A DNA stretch of 41,684 nt. Origin: Euryarchaeota archaeon UBA170 (GTDB taxonomy: Archaea > Thermoplasmatota > Poseidoniia > Poseidoniales > Thalassarchaeaceae). The stretch is from assembly GCA_002499345.1 (NCBI GenBank), contig DALF01000034.1, positions 1 through 41,684 of the forward strand. The letters are read 5' to 3'. Each line of letters begins with the position of its first letter. Position 1 is the stretch's first letter. Made by a program: the position numbers and the translations under genes. This document shows, in pieces, positions 1-8,367 of the stretch. The notes under the pieces were generated by a model, which worked only from the letters and a program-made list of their open reading frames with translations, made no database searches and had not been told where the DNA came from.

Positions 1-250
1 CATACCCACCTGTGTGAGTTTTAATCGCCTCTTCACGAATGAAGAAGCGATTCCTCTGGTATTCCAGGCATATCAATTCAGGTTTCTCTGACCACTACGT
101 CTCCCCGCAGGGCGTAGCGGTCTCAACCTTCTTACCCTGGTACACGACTGTACCAAGGAGCACTCTAAGCATCCCCGCGACCTACATTCGGTATATGAAG
201 TAACCGGGATGTTTGGCTTTCATATCATAGCGAAAACATCTCTCAGTACC
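1..250 (-). ncRNA. Candidate structured RNA, 5' part, runs off left edge
   Basis: This is the only stretch near 250 bases without a convincing gene. On the minus strand it can be folded almost end to end: 208-214 pairs with 234-240 (7 bp), 138-143 with 150-155 (6 bp), 90-99 with 113-122 (10 bp with one G-U), CTGG near 57 with CCAG near 64, and 24-34 with 41-51 (11 bp, 6-base loop). So many nested stems in so few bases is typical of a stable RNA rather than spacer. An AT-rich AATATTT at about 289-295 could be its TATA element. I do not see the hallmark sequences of RNase P RNA or SRP RNA in the visible part, and it does not look like the 5' end of 16S, 23S or 5S rRNA, so the family is unassigned. 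The 3' part lies outside the window and the exact 5' end is a guess. Confidence 0.5.
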
Positions 251-254
251 ACGG

Positions 255-608
255 TTATTCTTCATCCTCCGGAGCTTCGGAGAGTCCAAATATTAGCTGA
301 CCCGAGGGAGGCGTATCTGGTGCATCTTTGAATCCGAACGGGAGATTGTGAGTAAAACCTGATTTTTCGATGTTTTCATGGGTATTTTTGTTTTCTTGGT
401 ATTTGGGAGAAGCTTCAAGCCCAAAAACTGGAGTTTTGAGTTTTCTCCTATTTGACTCTTGAAGATCGAATGGAAGAGTCGTTTTTTCAAATTCGTTAAT
501 CAGTTGTTTATCTGTTGCGCCGGCGGTTATTTTCTCATTTTCATCTGTTCCGCATGTTAGGCAAATACCGGAACGAGTCGTCATCCCGCAAACCGCACAC
601 ACCCTCAT
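255..608 (-). CDS. Small zinc-ribbon protein of unknown function
   Basis: A soluble protein of about 117 residues. Near its N-terminus are two CxxC pairs, CAVC and CLTC, about ten residues apart, the spacing of a treble-clef or zinc-ribbon knuckle; the rest is polar, low in hydrophobics, and ends in an acidic EAPEDEE. No enzyme motif is visible and I do not recognise the family beyond the metal site. The start at 608 (MRVCAVCG) puts the first knuckle at the very N-terminus; an ATG at 629 or 626 is equally possible and would add six or seven residues. The frame stays open upstream to 755, but that would run through the end of the antiporter gene and is not believed. It is the last gene of the minus-strand series that begins with the subtilase. 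A nucleic-acid or protein-binding role is plausible but only an inference. Confidence 0.6.
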   Translation of the reverse strand: MRVCAVCGMTTRSGICLTCGTDENEKITAGATDKQLINEFEKTTLPFDLQESNRRKLKTPVFGLEASPKYQENKNTHENIEKSGFTHNLPFGFKDAPDTPPSGQLIFGLSEAPEDEE

Positions 609-655
609 AATATTGGCTCGGGGCATCATGTCTTGATGCTGTCGCAGCAATCCGT

Positions 656-2212
656 TTACTCTGCCTCGTAGTGCGCGCCTTCCGTAGGGGCGTTCCCATA
701 TATTCCTGGCAAAAGTGAAAGTGACCCTATCATCATAGCAACTATAATGACCCATTTCACCATTTCATTAGGCCATTCTATCGCGTATCTAACCACACAA
801 TACACAGTTGCTAGAGCGACACTCAAGAGCATTATTGGGAATCCAGTCTTGAAGAATGTATTGAAGGAGATGTCGTGCCCTGCCTCTTCCGCCAATCCAG
901 CTGCGACAACGTTTGCTGAGGCGCCTATTATTGTACCATTTCCTCCTAGGCAAGCTCCGAGAGCCAGCGCCCATGCGAGTGGCCCTAATTGTAAGTTGAG
1001 ATCAGGATCGCTCGCCAACTCGATTACCACTGGCACCATGGTTGCTGTGTATGGTATGTTGTCAATAAAGGCGGATGCAATGGCCGATACCCATAGAAGC
1101 AGTAGAACTGCAACCATCAGCCTGTTCTTCTCTGAAGCTTGCGATATGGTATCTGAAATACCCGTAGCAATTGCATCGATTAAGCCCATATATTCTAGTC
1201 CATGAATCATAATGAACAGTCCTGCGAAGAAGATTATCGTGGTCCACTCTACAGAATCTAGTTGTTCTTCAACACGATGGGGTGATGTGACAAGTAGCAT
1301 CAGAACCGCCCCTCCAATGGCAATAGTAGCAACAGTAAGTAGTGGATGGTGAAAGCTGGAGTGAGCGAAAAATGCTAGAATAACTAGGATTAGGATAAAA
1401 CCAGATTTCTTCAATAGTTCTGCATCCTTGATGTTATACCTCAGACGAAGGAGATCTAGGTTGCGATGCCTCTCTCCTGAAAGACCCTCAGACTCTAACT
1501 TTGAGAGGAGCCAAAATGAAGGGGCCATGGCGATTAATACTGCTGGTCCGACATGAATTATGAAGTCAATGAAAGCTATTCCTTGATCTGCCAGAATTAC
1601 ATTTTCGGATAGTGCCTGGGAAGATAACTGTGCACCGATTATGATATTCGGGGGATCTCCTATTTGTGTTGCCGCCCCGCCGATGTTGGAGAACATCACC
1701 TCGGCGATAATCAATGGTATAGGCTCCAGATTCAGAACCTTGGCTATTTGTATAGTGACTGGAACGATTAGAAGTATCGTAGTCACATTGTCTAAAAATG
1801 CTGAGAATACAGCTGTTATTGTGCAGAGTATGAAAGAAAGTCTCCAGATGGAACCCCCGCTCAAAGCATATGCTTGAACCGCGGCCCATTCGAATACTCC
1901 AGTTTTTCCGAGGATATCGACAATGACCATCATTCCAATTAGGAGCCCGATTGTCTCCTCATCTATCCAAGTGACTACTGTGCCTAAATCTGGACCGTTG
2001 CCTATGATGTGAAGGGTGGTGACAGCCACTATTCCCCCTATGGCTGCGGCTAGGGCCCTGTGCACGATCTCGAAGACTATCAGTGCGTAGACGATAGTAA
2101 GAATTCCAAAGGCAGCAGGGACGGCCCATTCGGGCATTTCGGCGGGTGACCATACTCCTGAATCAGAGGTTGCTGCGAGAGCTCTTGTAAGGCGCATGAT
2201 ACTTCGAGACAA
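656..2212 (-). CDS. NhaD/ArsB-type ion transporter, probable Na+/H+ antiporter
   Basis: A 518-residue polytopic membrane protein of the ion transporter superfamily (NhaD, ArsB, CitM and OCA2 'P permease' relatives). The two inverted halves each carry the expected pair of motifs: DNVTTILLIVP (about 140-151) with SNIGGAATQIGDPPNIII (175-192) in the first half, and DNIPYTATMVPVV with LGGNGTIIGASANVV in the second. The discontinuous helices around these motifs form the substrate site in this fold. Length fits the family. In a marine archaeon the likeliest role is sodium/proton exchange across the cytoplasmic membrane, but arsenite or carboxylate transport cannot be excluded from motifs alone. It follows the yhbY-like gene by 47 bases on the same strand and probably shares its transcript. 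The ATG at 2212 was taken; an ATG five codons later is an alternative. Confidence 0.85.
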   Translation of the reverse strand: MSRSIMRLTRALAATSDSGVWSPAEMPEWAVPAAFGILTIVYALIVFEIVHRALAAAIGGIVAVTTLHIIGNGPDLGTVVTWIDEETIGLLIGMMVIVDILGKTGVFEWAAVQAYALSGGSIWRLSFILCTITAVFSAFLDNVTTILLIVPVTIQIAKVLNLEPIPLIIAEVMFSNIGGAATQIGDPPNIIIGAQLSSQALSENVILADQGIAFIDFIIHVGPAVLIAMAPSFWLLSKLESEGLSGERHRNLDLLRLRYNIKDAELLKKSGFILILVILAFFAHSSFHHPLLTVATIAIGGAVLMLLVTSPHRVEEQLDSVEWTTIIFFAGLFIMIHGLEYMGLIDAIATGISDTISQASEKNRLMVAVLLLLWVSAIASAFIDNIPYTATMVPVVIELASDPDLNLQLGPLAWALALGACLGGNGTIIGASANVVAAGLAEEAGHDISFNTFFKTGFPIMLLSVALATVYCVVRYAIEWPNEMVKWVIIVAMMIGSLSLLPGIYGNAPTEGAHYEAE

Positions 2213-2259
2213 ATTACACGTAAATATATCACTGATGAAGGCACAGTAGATTTCAGATA

Positions 2260-2532
2260 TTATTTACCAGACCAGAGAACCACTATATTGCCTCGACTGA
2301 ATGAAATAATCGAAGAAGTCTTTTTGGCTAAAGTCGAGAATATTTCTGTTCTTTCTAAAGATCCATTTGCAATACCTCGGTTAAGCTTAATCTTAACTAT
2401 TGACCTACTTGATAGTTGATTTTTCAGCTCTTCTATAACGGAATCTACCACGCCAGATTTTCCTATCCTGACGGTTATTGGGAGTTCTGAATCCGAAGAC
2501 TCTCTAATGACCCTGCTTGGAATTTTTGACAT
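2260..2532 (-). CDS. YhbY/CRM-domain RNA-binding protein
   Basis: A 90-residue protein consisting of a single CRM (YhbY) domain: the typical opening VRIGKSGVVDSVIEELKNQL, a KIKLNRG strand, an EIFSTLAKKTSS helix and the closing strand GNIVVLWSGK are all present. CRM domains bind structured RNA; bacterial YhbY associates with pre-50S ribosomal particles, and archaeal copies are assumed to act in rRNA or RNase P-related RNA processing. It starts four bases after the stop of rnp4, which makes translational coupling likely and supports an RNA-processing job. The start at 2532 (MSKIPSRVI) was preferred over an in-frame ATG at 2586, because the longer form would overlap the RNase P gene and adds residues with no counterpart in the family. 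Confidence 0.85.
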   Translation of the reverse strand: MSKIPSRVIRESSDSELPITVRIGKSGVVDSVIEELKNQLSSRSIVKIKLNRGIANGSLERTEIFSTLAKKTSSIISFSRGNIVVLWSGK

Positions 2533-2536
2533 ACTA

Positions 2537-2851
2537 TTACACTGCGAACGAAGGGCCCATGGTTTTGACTCTGCCGCATATCCCACATGTGTACTTGACT
2601 ACCTTGGAGCGAATCCTAACGGTGGAATTCCTCCCTGGGATCATGGCTATGTTACAGGATCTACAAATTGTAATGCCATTGTAATTTCTGACCCTAGTAC
2701 CATGTTTCTTGCCAATTCTGAGAATTAATTTAGCGGCTGAATCAGAGATATCTTGATTCCGGTTTTCGTTCAAAACGTCATACATATCGATGACTGCCTC
2801 AGAGGCTAGTTTCTTTCTAGGGTGCGATTTTCTCCTATATCTTCTTGGCAA
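2537..2851 (-). CDS. rnp4: Ribonuclease P protein component 4 (Rpr2/Rpp21 family)
   Basis: A basic 104-residue protein with an Arg/Lys-rich N-terminus (PRRYRRKSHPRKK), a helical segment (residues 15-50) and a zinc ribbon formed by C63-x2-C66 and C89-x2-C92 (CRSC and CGIC). This is the layout of archaeal Rnp4/RPP21, which pairs with Rpp29 to help the RNase P RNA remove the 5' leader of tRNA precursors in the cytoplasm. The NGITICRSC stretch followed by a variable arm and a final YTCGICG is characteristic. The gene starts on the base directly after the adk stop codon, and yhbY follows four bases after its own stop, so adk, rnp4 and yhbY look like one transcription unit. Length and both metal knuckles are normal. 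Confidence 0.9.
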   Translation of the reverse strand: MPRRYRRKSHPRKKLASEAVIDMYDVLNENRNQDISDSAAKLILRIGKKHGTRVRNYNGITICRSCNIAMIPGRNSTVRIRSKVVKYTCGICGRVKTMGPSFAV

Positions 2852-3508
2852 TCAGGACACCTCTAATTCTCGCCTTATGGATTCAGAAACTTGCACTATA
2901 CTACCTCTTCCATCTACGGAGATTATTCTCAAATCTGATCTTTCAGACAGGCCTGAATACCACTCTGAAAGAGGTTTTGTCTGTTGATGATAAGCATTAA
3001 GCCTACTTCTAACAGTTTCTTCATTATCGTCCTTCCTTTGAATAAGTCTGGCGACTATTTCTTCTGGGGCAGGTCGGAACTTAACATGAAAAATATCTCC
3101 AGTTTCGGGATCCATCCTTCTTCCAACGATTCTCTTAACGATATCTTCATCCGGCACTTGTATCATGATCACTGTTGATACTTTAGCAATCCTAGATAGC
3201 TCCTCCGCCTGAGCAATAGTCCGTGGGAAACCGTCAAAAAGGACCCCATCAGAAGCATCTGGTTGTTTGAGTCTCTCAGATATCAGCCCAATAATTATTG
3301 AGTCTGGCACTAGTTGACCGCTTTCCATATATCCCTTGGCCTCGTTGCCCAAATCAGTACCTCTATTCACTGCCTCTCTAAGCATATCGCCAGTAGAGAT
3401 CTGCGGCTTACCGGTAGACTGACTGATTTTTACTGCTTGAGTTCCCTTGCCGGCTCCGGGAGGACCGAACAGGATGATGGAAGATGCTTGGCTGGAAAAT
3501 GTGGGCAT
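2852..3508 (-). CDS. adk: Adenylate kinase, long form
   Basis: A 218-residue cytosolic nucleotide kinase converting ATP + AMP to two ADP. The P-loop GPPGAGKGT lies at 15-23, the AMP-binding segment STGDMLREAV at 38-47, DGFPRT at 92-97, and the LID region begins at GRRMDPETG (129-137) with the arginines of RKDDNEETVRSRL at 158-170 closing the phosphate site. The LID has no four-cysteine zinc cluster. It is the bacterial/eukaryotic long form, not the trimeric archaeal AdkA type, which points to an acquired gene or to the pattern seen in Thermoplasmatota relatives. The start at 3508 was chosen because the P-loop then begins 14 residues in, as usual; the ATG at 3574 would overlap the upstream subtilase. 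rnp4 begins immediately downstream. Confidence 0.92.
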   Translation of the reverse strand: MPTFSSQASSIILFGPPGAGKGTQAVKISQSTGKPQISTGDMLREAVNRGTDLGNEAKGYMESGQLVPDSIIIGLISERLKQPDASDGVLFDGFPRTIAQAEELSRIAKVSTVIMIQVPDEDIVKRIVGRRMDPETGDIFHVKFRPAPEEIVARLIQRKDDNEETVRSRLNAYHQQTKPLSEWYSGLSERSDLRIISVDGRGSIVQVSESIRRELEVS

Positions 3509-3539
3509 AAATACCCCAAGTGGACTACATTCATAACGC

Positions 3540-6500
3540 TCACGGACGGTTCTGCTCCCACCACATATGGCCATATGCTGCCCATTGCTCCATGGTCCAA
3601 CCGTCTGGAAGGCCGCCTAGAGGAAGTTGAGGGGCGCCTTCAGGAGCTTGTCCGATACTCAAAGTTGGCAACGAAGATGAGGATATCGCATTATTCAATT
3701 CTTCTTCGGATACAGTTCCAGTAAGGACTTCCCCCGAGGCACTAGTCTCCAGTGCGGCGGCCCTTCTCTCTTTGGTAGAGCCAGAAAGTAGAGCTGAGCC
3801 AGGAGGTATCAATTCCTCATCTGGACGTGCGGCCAGAGAAGATGACCTCCTTGTCCTGAGTACTAGAACTACAGATGCTGAGACTACTATAATGAAAATC
3901 AGCCCAATCGCCCATGAAGGTATCATTCCTTCTGTGGATTCTCTGGCTTTGCTAACTTGTAATCTGAGGTATGCATTAGTAGAAATCTCCATCTGTCCGG
4001 AGCCATTTGCGAATACATCGAGCTCAATGATTCCGTATTCTGCATCCATTCGGGGATCCGCCACCACTTCGATGGATATTTGTTGTCCTGGCTCTATCGG
4101 CCCGGCCGATGAAGGATCGACTTCGAATTTCCAGTTCTCATCCCCCACTACTTCCAGTGAGACTTCGGTCACAGAATTTCCGATATTCTGCAAAGTTAAA
4201 TCAAAACTAGCAGGATTTCCTGGATAGATGTCTTCGGCCGTATCATCCGGAACAGATAGGTCTAGCCATGCAGATGACAGTACTATCACGTCTAGCCAAA
4301 CAGTACGTGAATGTGTCACAAATGCCGGGGTCGTGAATTCAATAATTACTGGAATCTGTTCATCTTGAGGGCCAGCTGGAACTGCGCCTGGGAGCTCCAA
4401 GGCGACGGAAACGACAGCCTGCTGATTCATGCCCATAGCGAAGTTTCCAGCGGTCATGAATCCGCCAGACCAATCCGATGGCATACTGCCAAGAGTCAGA
4501 GATATGATCAAGTCAACATTTCCTGAATTCTGAATCATGATATTTGCCGCCCCTGTCAACCCTGGTGCGGCGGATATGGAGCCATCCCCCGAAATATCCA
4601 GTTCTGCTAGCTCTCTGACTACGAGCTTGGTCCCATTAGAAATTACATCTCCACCAATGTGTGTAACTCTTGTGGTAATTGTATTTGACTCTCCCATTTG
4701 GGCCGCCATTGGCACTAATGTATTTATCTGGAATATTGCAATTTGACCTGATGGTATTTCGACAGAAATTGCTTCCATTGACTCTTCCTCGTCATGAATA
4801 ATCTGAATTGGCCACGTATTGAGAGATGAGAAAGCATTCACCTCGAAAATCATCGGAATATTTCCTTCATTGCTAACTTCGAGTATCGTAGTCACCATAT
4901 CCCCATTGATTACGGCTCGATCAGTAGCGAGTGCCAGCGGGCCGAGTGGGATGGCAGAATCTGAAAATATATCTGTTCGGAATTCATCATTAGCTAACAC
5001 AAGTACGTAGACAGTGTCGGAAATACTCAATGATGGATCATTAATTGACTGAGTCACGCATGTGACCTCCTCTGAGAGGCCCGCGGCGGGTTCACCGTTG
5101 GGCAATTTGGGGACTCTGACTTTTATTGGCAGAGTTGTATACAGCAATCTGCCTATGGGGTCCGTGAGAAGTTCCGCTGACTGAGAGTCCCAAATATTCA
5201 CAGGCCATGAGTTTAGAGTAGAGCAGGATACGATATATTGAGTTGGACCATTGCCATCATTACCAACTGCGAGTGAGAAAGTAGCCCATTCTCCAGGCTC
5301 TGCCTCTGCACCTCCCTCTCCGGCCAAAACAGTTACTAGTCCCTCGATCCTATCTACCTCTGCCTCTAGTCTAATCACATTATTCACAGTGGGGGCGTTT
5401 ACGTCGAACAGATTCAAATCGGTTACGAATGTGCCAGGAAGGGCATAAATTTCACCGGGCAGAGAGGAGGCGGAGGATTGGGGATGAGCAGTAAGATTCA
5501 GTTCGACAACTATCCTATCTCCCTCATTTCCCATCGGTTCGAGTTGCCATGGGCCTGTCTGATTGAGAAGTTTCCACCACTCATCAGATGGCGGTTGAAG
5601 AACTCCATTCTCTGAGACGACGTTTACAGGAGAGACACTGAGTTGAACGGATATAGTCGAGGTTCCTTCATTTCTAAGTTCTATAGGGAAGTAAACAGAG
5701 TTGGTCTCTCTTGGGTTCATACTCCTGGTTCTCGAATCTTCAAATTCCAAGGGAGTAGATGGCAGACTTCCACTCTCCATAAGAGGAGTTATTCTTACTC
5801 CTATCTGGGAAACTTGTACTAATATCTGAGCAATATTATTGTTAACTCCATTAGATTCATCATTCAATTCATCTATTTCCGAAGATGAGTCTATGGTGAG
5901 CCTGAGTAAGTGTTCCCCTGTAGATGAAAAGGAGTGAGGGAAGGACAATGAGTCAAGACCGCCCCCTATTATCGGTGAACGTCTTGATGTGTGCAATAAG
6001 TCCCCCGTGGTTACATCGTGTATTTCCACATCGTACGATGAAGCAGTTGCGGTAGCTTGGTTTCCCCAAGCAGCTTCGATTAGAATGGTGTCTCCTTGCA
6101 AAGGATTCGTCACTGAAGTTGAGATTGACCCCTCGAATACAGTCAGATCGGACTCATAAATTTCAGTTGCAATAGAAGATAATACCAGCGAGTAACCCTG
6201 GGAATCTCCCCCTGAATTCCCTACTCTAACTGTCCATGTCCCAATCAAAGCATCTTGAATTTTCACCCTTTCAAGATTATTTAGTGAATCTATCTCTGTG
6301 CCAGCTGCACTAAATCCGGATATGAATTCATTGCCTAGATAAGTGGTCCCATCGGGAGAAGTAACTGAAAGATCGAGATCATTGACTAAACGAGGTGCAG
6401 ATTGGTTGGCGACAGAAGAGCCCTTTAGGTCGTTCCAGGCCAACGTAGCATCCAGTCCAGCCCCGGCACTTACATCAAATGTGTATGTGAACCCGTGTCC

Positions 6501-8273
6501 CGGGTAGAGCTCTCTTGAGTAATCATATAGAACATCCATTTCGATACCATTGTCTGATACAGGATAGAGGCTGTTATCGAGAGATAGTTGCCCCCAGCCC
6601 TCGGATGGATTGGGCACGTTACTTTCCCCAATATCCATAGCTCCATTGATTAAAATCGCCCTGATTAAGTCCGATCTGGGCTCACTAACTCCTTGGGACC
6701 TCAGGAATTGCCTTACTAGTGCGGAAGCACCAGCTACGACCGGCGTTGCCATTGAAGTACCGTTCATTGCGACATAAAGGGGCGTAGTGCCGTCATCGTG
6801 AGTTTGATCGGTACAAGTTTGACCATCTACGAGTGTCGCTTCGGCGGCTCTTGCAGAGCAAATGAGGACTCCTGGGGCGACAATTTCTGGCTTGATCCTG
6901 CCATCGTTGGTAAATCCGTTTGATGAGAAGGTTGCAGTATTTCCAGAAGGCTCAGAGCCAAATGACCCAGTCGTGGATGCACCTACGGTTAGTGCGTTCT
7001 TGGAAGTACCAGGTGGCGTTATCCCAGAATCTTGGGAATTGCCTATATCGCCCGCGGAAAACAGAACCATGTAACCGGGATAATCGCTAACAAAGTCATC
7101 TACATTGGATGATGTCTGGCTATAATTTCCCAGATTTGCGGTGCCCCAACTATTAGTATGGATTCTAGCATTTTGATTCCACGAATGAGTGAATAGCCCG
7201 TACAATGACCCATAAATACCGAAAAACCCGCTTTGAGATTCATGCGTGTACATGTGAAAAGTAGCGCCGGGCGCAATTCCTAATGCAGAGGATTGTCCAG
7301 TGCCGTCGCCGAGGAGTGTTGCCGCTACGTGGGTCCCGTGACCGCTTAGCAGATCAGAATTATCATTATCCGGTCCGAACTGACTGTAAACTGACCTTAT
7401 CCTTCCATCGAAATCCCCGTGATCCTCATCTAGTCCTGTATCGGAAATCGCAATAACCTCTCCAGTTCCGTCCAACGAAATTGCTGATTGCTCAAATGCC
7501 CCCTGTATGCCTGAAATATCCCTAGCCGCGCTATTGTACACTGATGCATCACTGGCTAGTTGGATATGTAGAATTCTCCAATCTTTAGACAACATGGGCA
7601 CCCATATTGCATTAACATCTTCAACAGTACATAGCCATGGGTCACAATTATTTTGCCGATTAGAATTAGAGATTACAGAAAGATCTCTTTCAAGAGAAGT
7701 TAACTCGTCGCTTGATAAATCGCTGGCTGGCAGAATCTGTAGTTGTAATTGAGATGAAGGAGTAATATGCAGGAGTTCAGGAGATATTCTCCACATATCT
7801 GGCATTTGTCCGTACCATCTTACGGCCTCCCACGAAGGCAGGAAATCTTCAACCTCGAAATGTAATGGAAACCTCACAAGAAGTGCACTATCGGGAATAT
7901 AGTCGAGAATAGTTCCACCTATTTCTTCCACTGCTGATGATATCCCAGATATGTCAGAGGAATCAGACTGAATCGCGTAGACTGGCCTGTCGGAATGGCT
8001 ATACTCACCGGTATCCAATTCACCCAAGAGCGGGGCGTCGTCGATTAGAGGATCGAATGAGCCATAAGGGGAATGGATTAGTCCTGATGATTCTTTAATT
8101 TGGTGAACGTGCCCCAAGGGAAATTCTAGAGAGGACCATTTCATTGCCGGATACTCATTCGAATCTGACGAAGTCGTAGAGTCAATAGTCGCAAATGAAG
8201 CGGATGCCATTCCCGACCATGAGGAAATTAACAAAACTGCAAGGACAAGGAAAGTTGATTTCCTTGCATACAT
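3540..8273 (-). CDS. Membrane-anchored KP-43-like subtilisin protease, 1577 aa
   Basis: A very large exported serine protease. A signal peptide (residues 1 to about 26) is followed by a propeptide-like region to about 250 and an S8 catalytic domain: Asp278 (ISDTGLDEDHGD), His312 (GHGTHVAATL) and Ser507 (NGTSMATPVVAG). A P-domain-like beta-sandwich near 580-720 (LAWNDLKG, LVNDLDLSVTSPDG) resembles the KP-43 group. The next 700 residues are repeated beta-rich CARDB/Ig-like modules. One transmembrane helix (about 1450-1472) leads into a basic stop and a 100-residue cytosolic tail ending in GWTMEQWAAYG and more Trp. The usual AGN at the oxyanion hole reads AGD (Asp409). It probably digests proteins at the cell surface of a scavenging marine heterotroph. 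A GGAGG ribosome-binding site four bases before the ATG fixes the start; adk follows 31 bases after its stop. Confidence 0.93.
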   Translation of the reverse strand: MYARKSTFLVLAVLLISSWSGMASASFATIDSTTSSDSNEYPAMKWSSLEFPLGHVHQIKESSGLIHSPYGSFDPLIDDAPLLGELDTGEYSHSDRPVYAIQSDSSDISGISSAVEEIGGTILDYIPDSALLVRFPLHFEVEDFLPSWEAVRWYGQMPDMWRISPELLHITPSSQLQLQILPASDLSSDELTSLERDLSVISNSNRQNNCDPWLCTVEDVNAIWVPMLSKDWRILHIQLASDASVYNSAARDISGIQGAFEQSAISLDGTGEVIAISDTGLDEDHGDFDGRIRSVYSQFGPDNDNSDLLSGHGTHVAATLLGDGTGQSSALGIAPGATFHMYTHESQSGFFGIYGSLYGLFTHSWNQNARIHTNSWGTANLGNYSQTSSNVDDFVSDYPGYMVLFSAGDIGNSQDSGITPPGTSKNALTVGASTTGSFGSEPSGNTATFSSNGFTNDGRIKPEIVAPGVLICSARAAEATLVDGQTCTDQTHDDGTTPLYVAMNGTSMATPVVAGASALVRQFLRSQGVSEPRSDLIRAILINGAMDIGESNVPNPSEGWGQLSLDNSLYPVSDNGIEMDVLYDYSRELYPGHGFTYTFDVSAGAGLDATLAWNDLKGSSVANQSAPRLVNDLDLSVTSPDGTTYLGNEFISGFSAAGTEIDSLNNLERVKIQDALIGTWTVRVGNSGGDSQGYSLVLSSIATEIYESDLTVFEGSISTSVTNPLQGDTILIEAAWGNQATATASSYDVEIHDVTTGDLLHTSRRSPIIGGGLDSLSFPHSFSSTGEHLLRLTIDSSSEIDELNDESNGVNNNIAQILVQVSQIGVRITPLMESGSLPSTPLEFEDSRTRSMNPRETNSVYFPIELRNEGTSTISVQLSVSPVNVVSENGVLQPPSDEWWKLLNQTGPWQLEPMGNEGDRIVVELNLTAHPQSSASSLPGEIYALPGTFVTDLNLFDVNAPTVNNVIRLEAEVDRIEGLVTVLAGEGGAEAEPGEWATFSLAVGNDGNGPTQYIVSCSTLNSWPVNIWDSQSAELLTDPIGRLLYTTLPIKVRVPKLPNGEPAAGLSEEVTCVTQSINDPSLSISDTVYVLVLANDEFRTDIFSDSAIPLGPLALATDRAVINGDMVTTILEVSNEGNIPMIFEVNAFSSLNTWPIQIIHDEEESMEAISVEIPSGQIAIFQINTLVPMAAQMGESNTITTRVTHIGGDVISNGTKLVVRELAELDISGDGSISAAPGLTGAANIMIQNSGNVDLIISLTLGSMPSDWSGGFMTAGNFAMGMNQQAVVSVALELPGAVPAGPQDEQIPVIIEFTTPAFVTHSRTVWLDVIVLSSAWLDLSVPDDTAEDIYPGNPASFDLTLQNIGNSVTEVSLEVVGDENWKFEVDPSSAGPIEPGQQISIEVVADPRMDAEYGIIELDVFANGSGQMEISTNAYLRLQVSKARESTEGMIPSWAIGLIFIIVVSASVVLVLRTRRSSSLAARPDEELIPPGSALLSGSTKERRAAALETSASGEVLTGTVSEEELNNAISSSSLPTLSIGQAPEGAPQLPLGGLPDGWTMEQWAAYGHMWWEQNRP

Positions 8274-8277
8274 GGTT

Positions 8278-8282
8278 CCTCC
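8278..8282 (-). promoter_or_regulatory. Shine-Dalgarno site of the subtilase gene
   Basis: GGAGG on the minus strand, four bases before the ATG at 8273. Such a clean site is unusual here, where many genes have only weak or no visible ribosome-binding sites, and it settles the subtilase start. It also implies a leadered mRNA, agreeing with the TATA-like palindrome farther upstream. Confidence 0.7.
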
Positions 8283-8316
8283 GGAACCTAATCTACCTTT
8301 TGACAGTTAACCCAAG

Positions 8317-8335
8317 CTGATTATACAATAATCAG
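8317..8335 (-). promoter_or_regulatory. TATA-overlapping inverted repeat before subtilase
   Basis: A perfect 8-bp inverted repeat with a 3-base spacer, ctgattatacaataatcag, lies in the 94-base gap between GAPDH and the subtilase. Read on the minus strand its centre (TTGTATAATC) is a plausible archaeal TATA box; a start about 26 bases downstream would give a leader near 25 bases holding the GGAGG site. The symmetry suggests that a dimeric regulator could occlude the TATA element. No T-run follows it, so a terminator for GAPDH is less likely. The regulatory role is inference. Confidence 0.4.
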
Positions 8336-8367
8336 TAGTGATTATGATTAAAAAGCCGTGAAAAGAC

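Noticed and set aside
95..172. A 25-codon minus-strand frame from ATG at 172 to TAG at 95-97, in frame with an open stretch running to the left edge
   Set aside because: It would need readthrough of TAG, its codons are unlike those of the neighbours, and the bases are accounted for by paired stems of the candidate RNA.
609..755. N-terminal extension of the small zinc-ribbon gene to an ATG at 755
   Set aside because: It would overlap the 3' end of the antiporter gene and encodes no family-like sequence; the start at 608 places the Cys knuckle normally.
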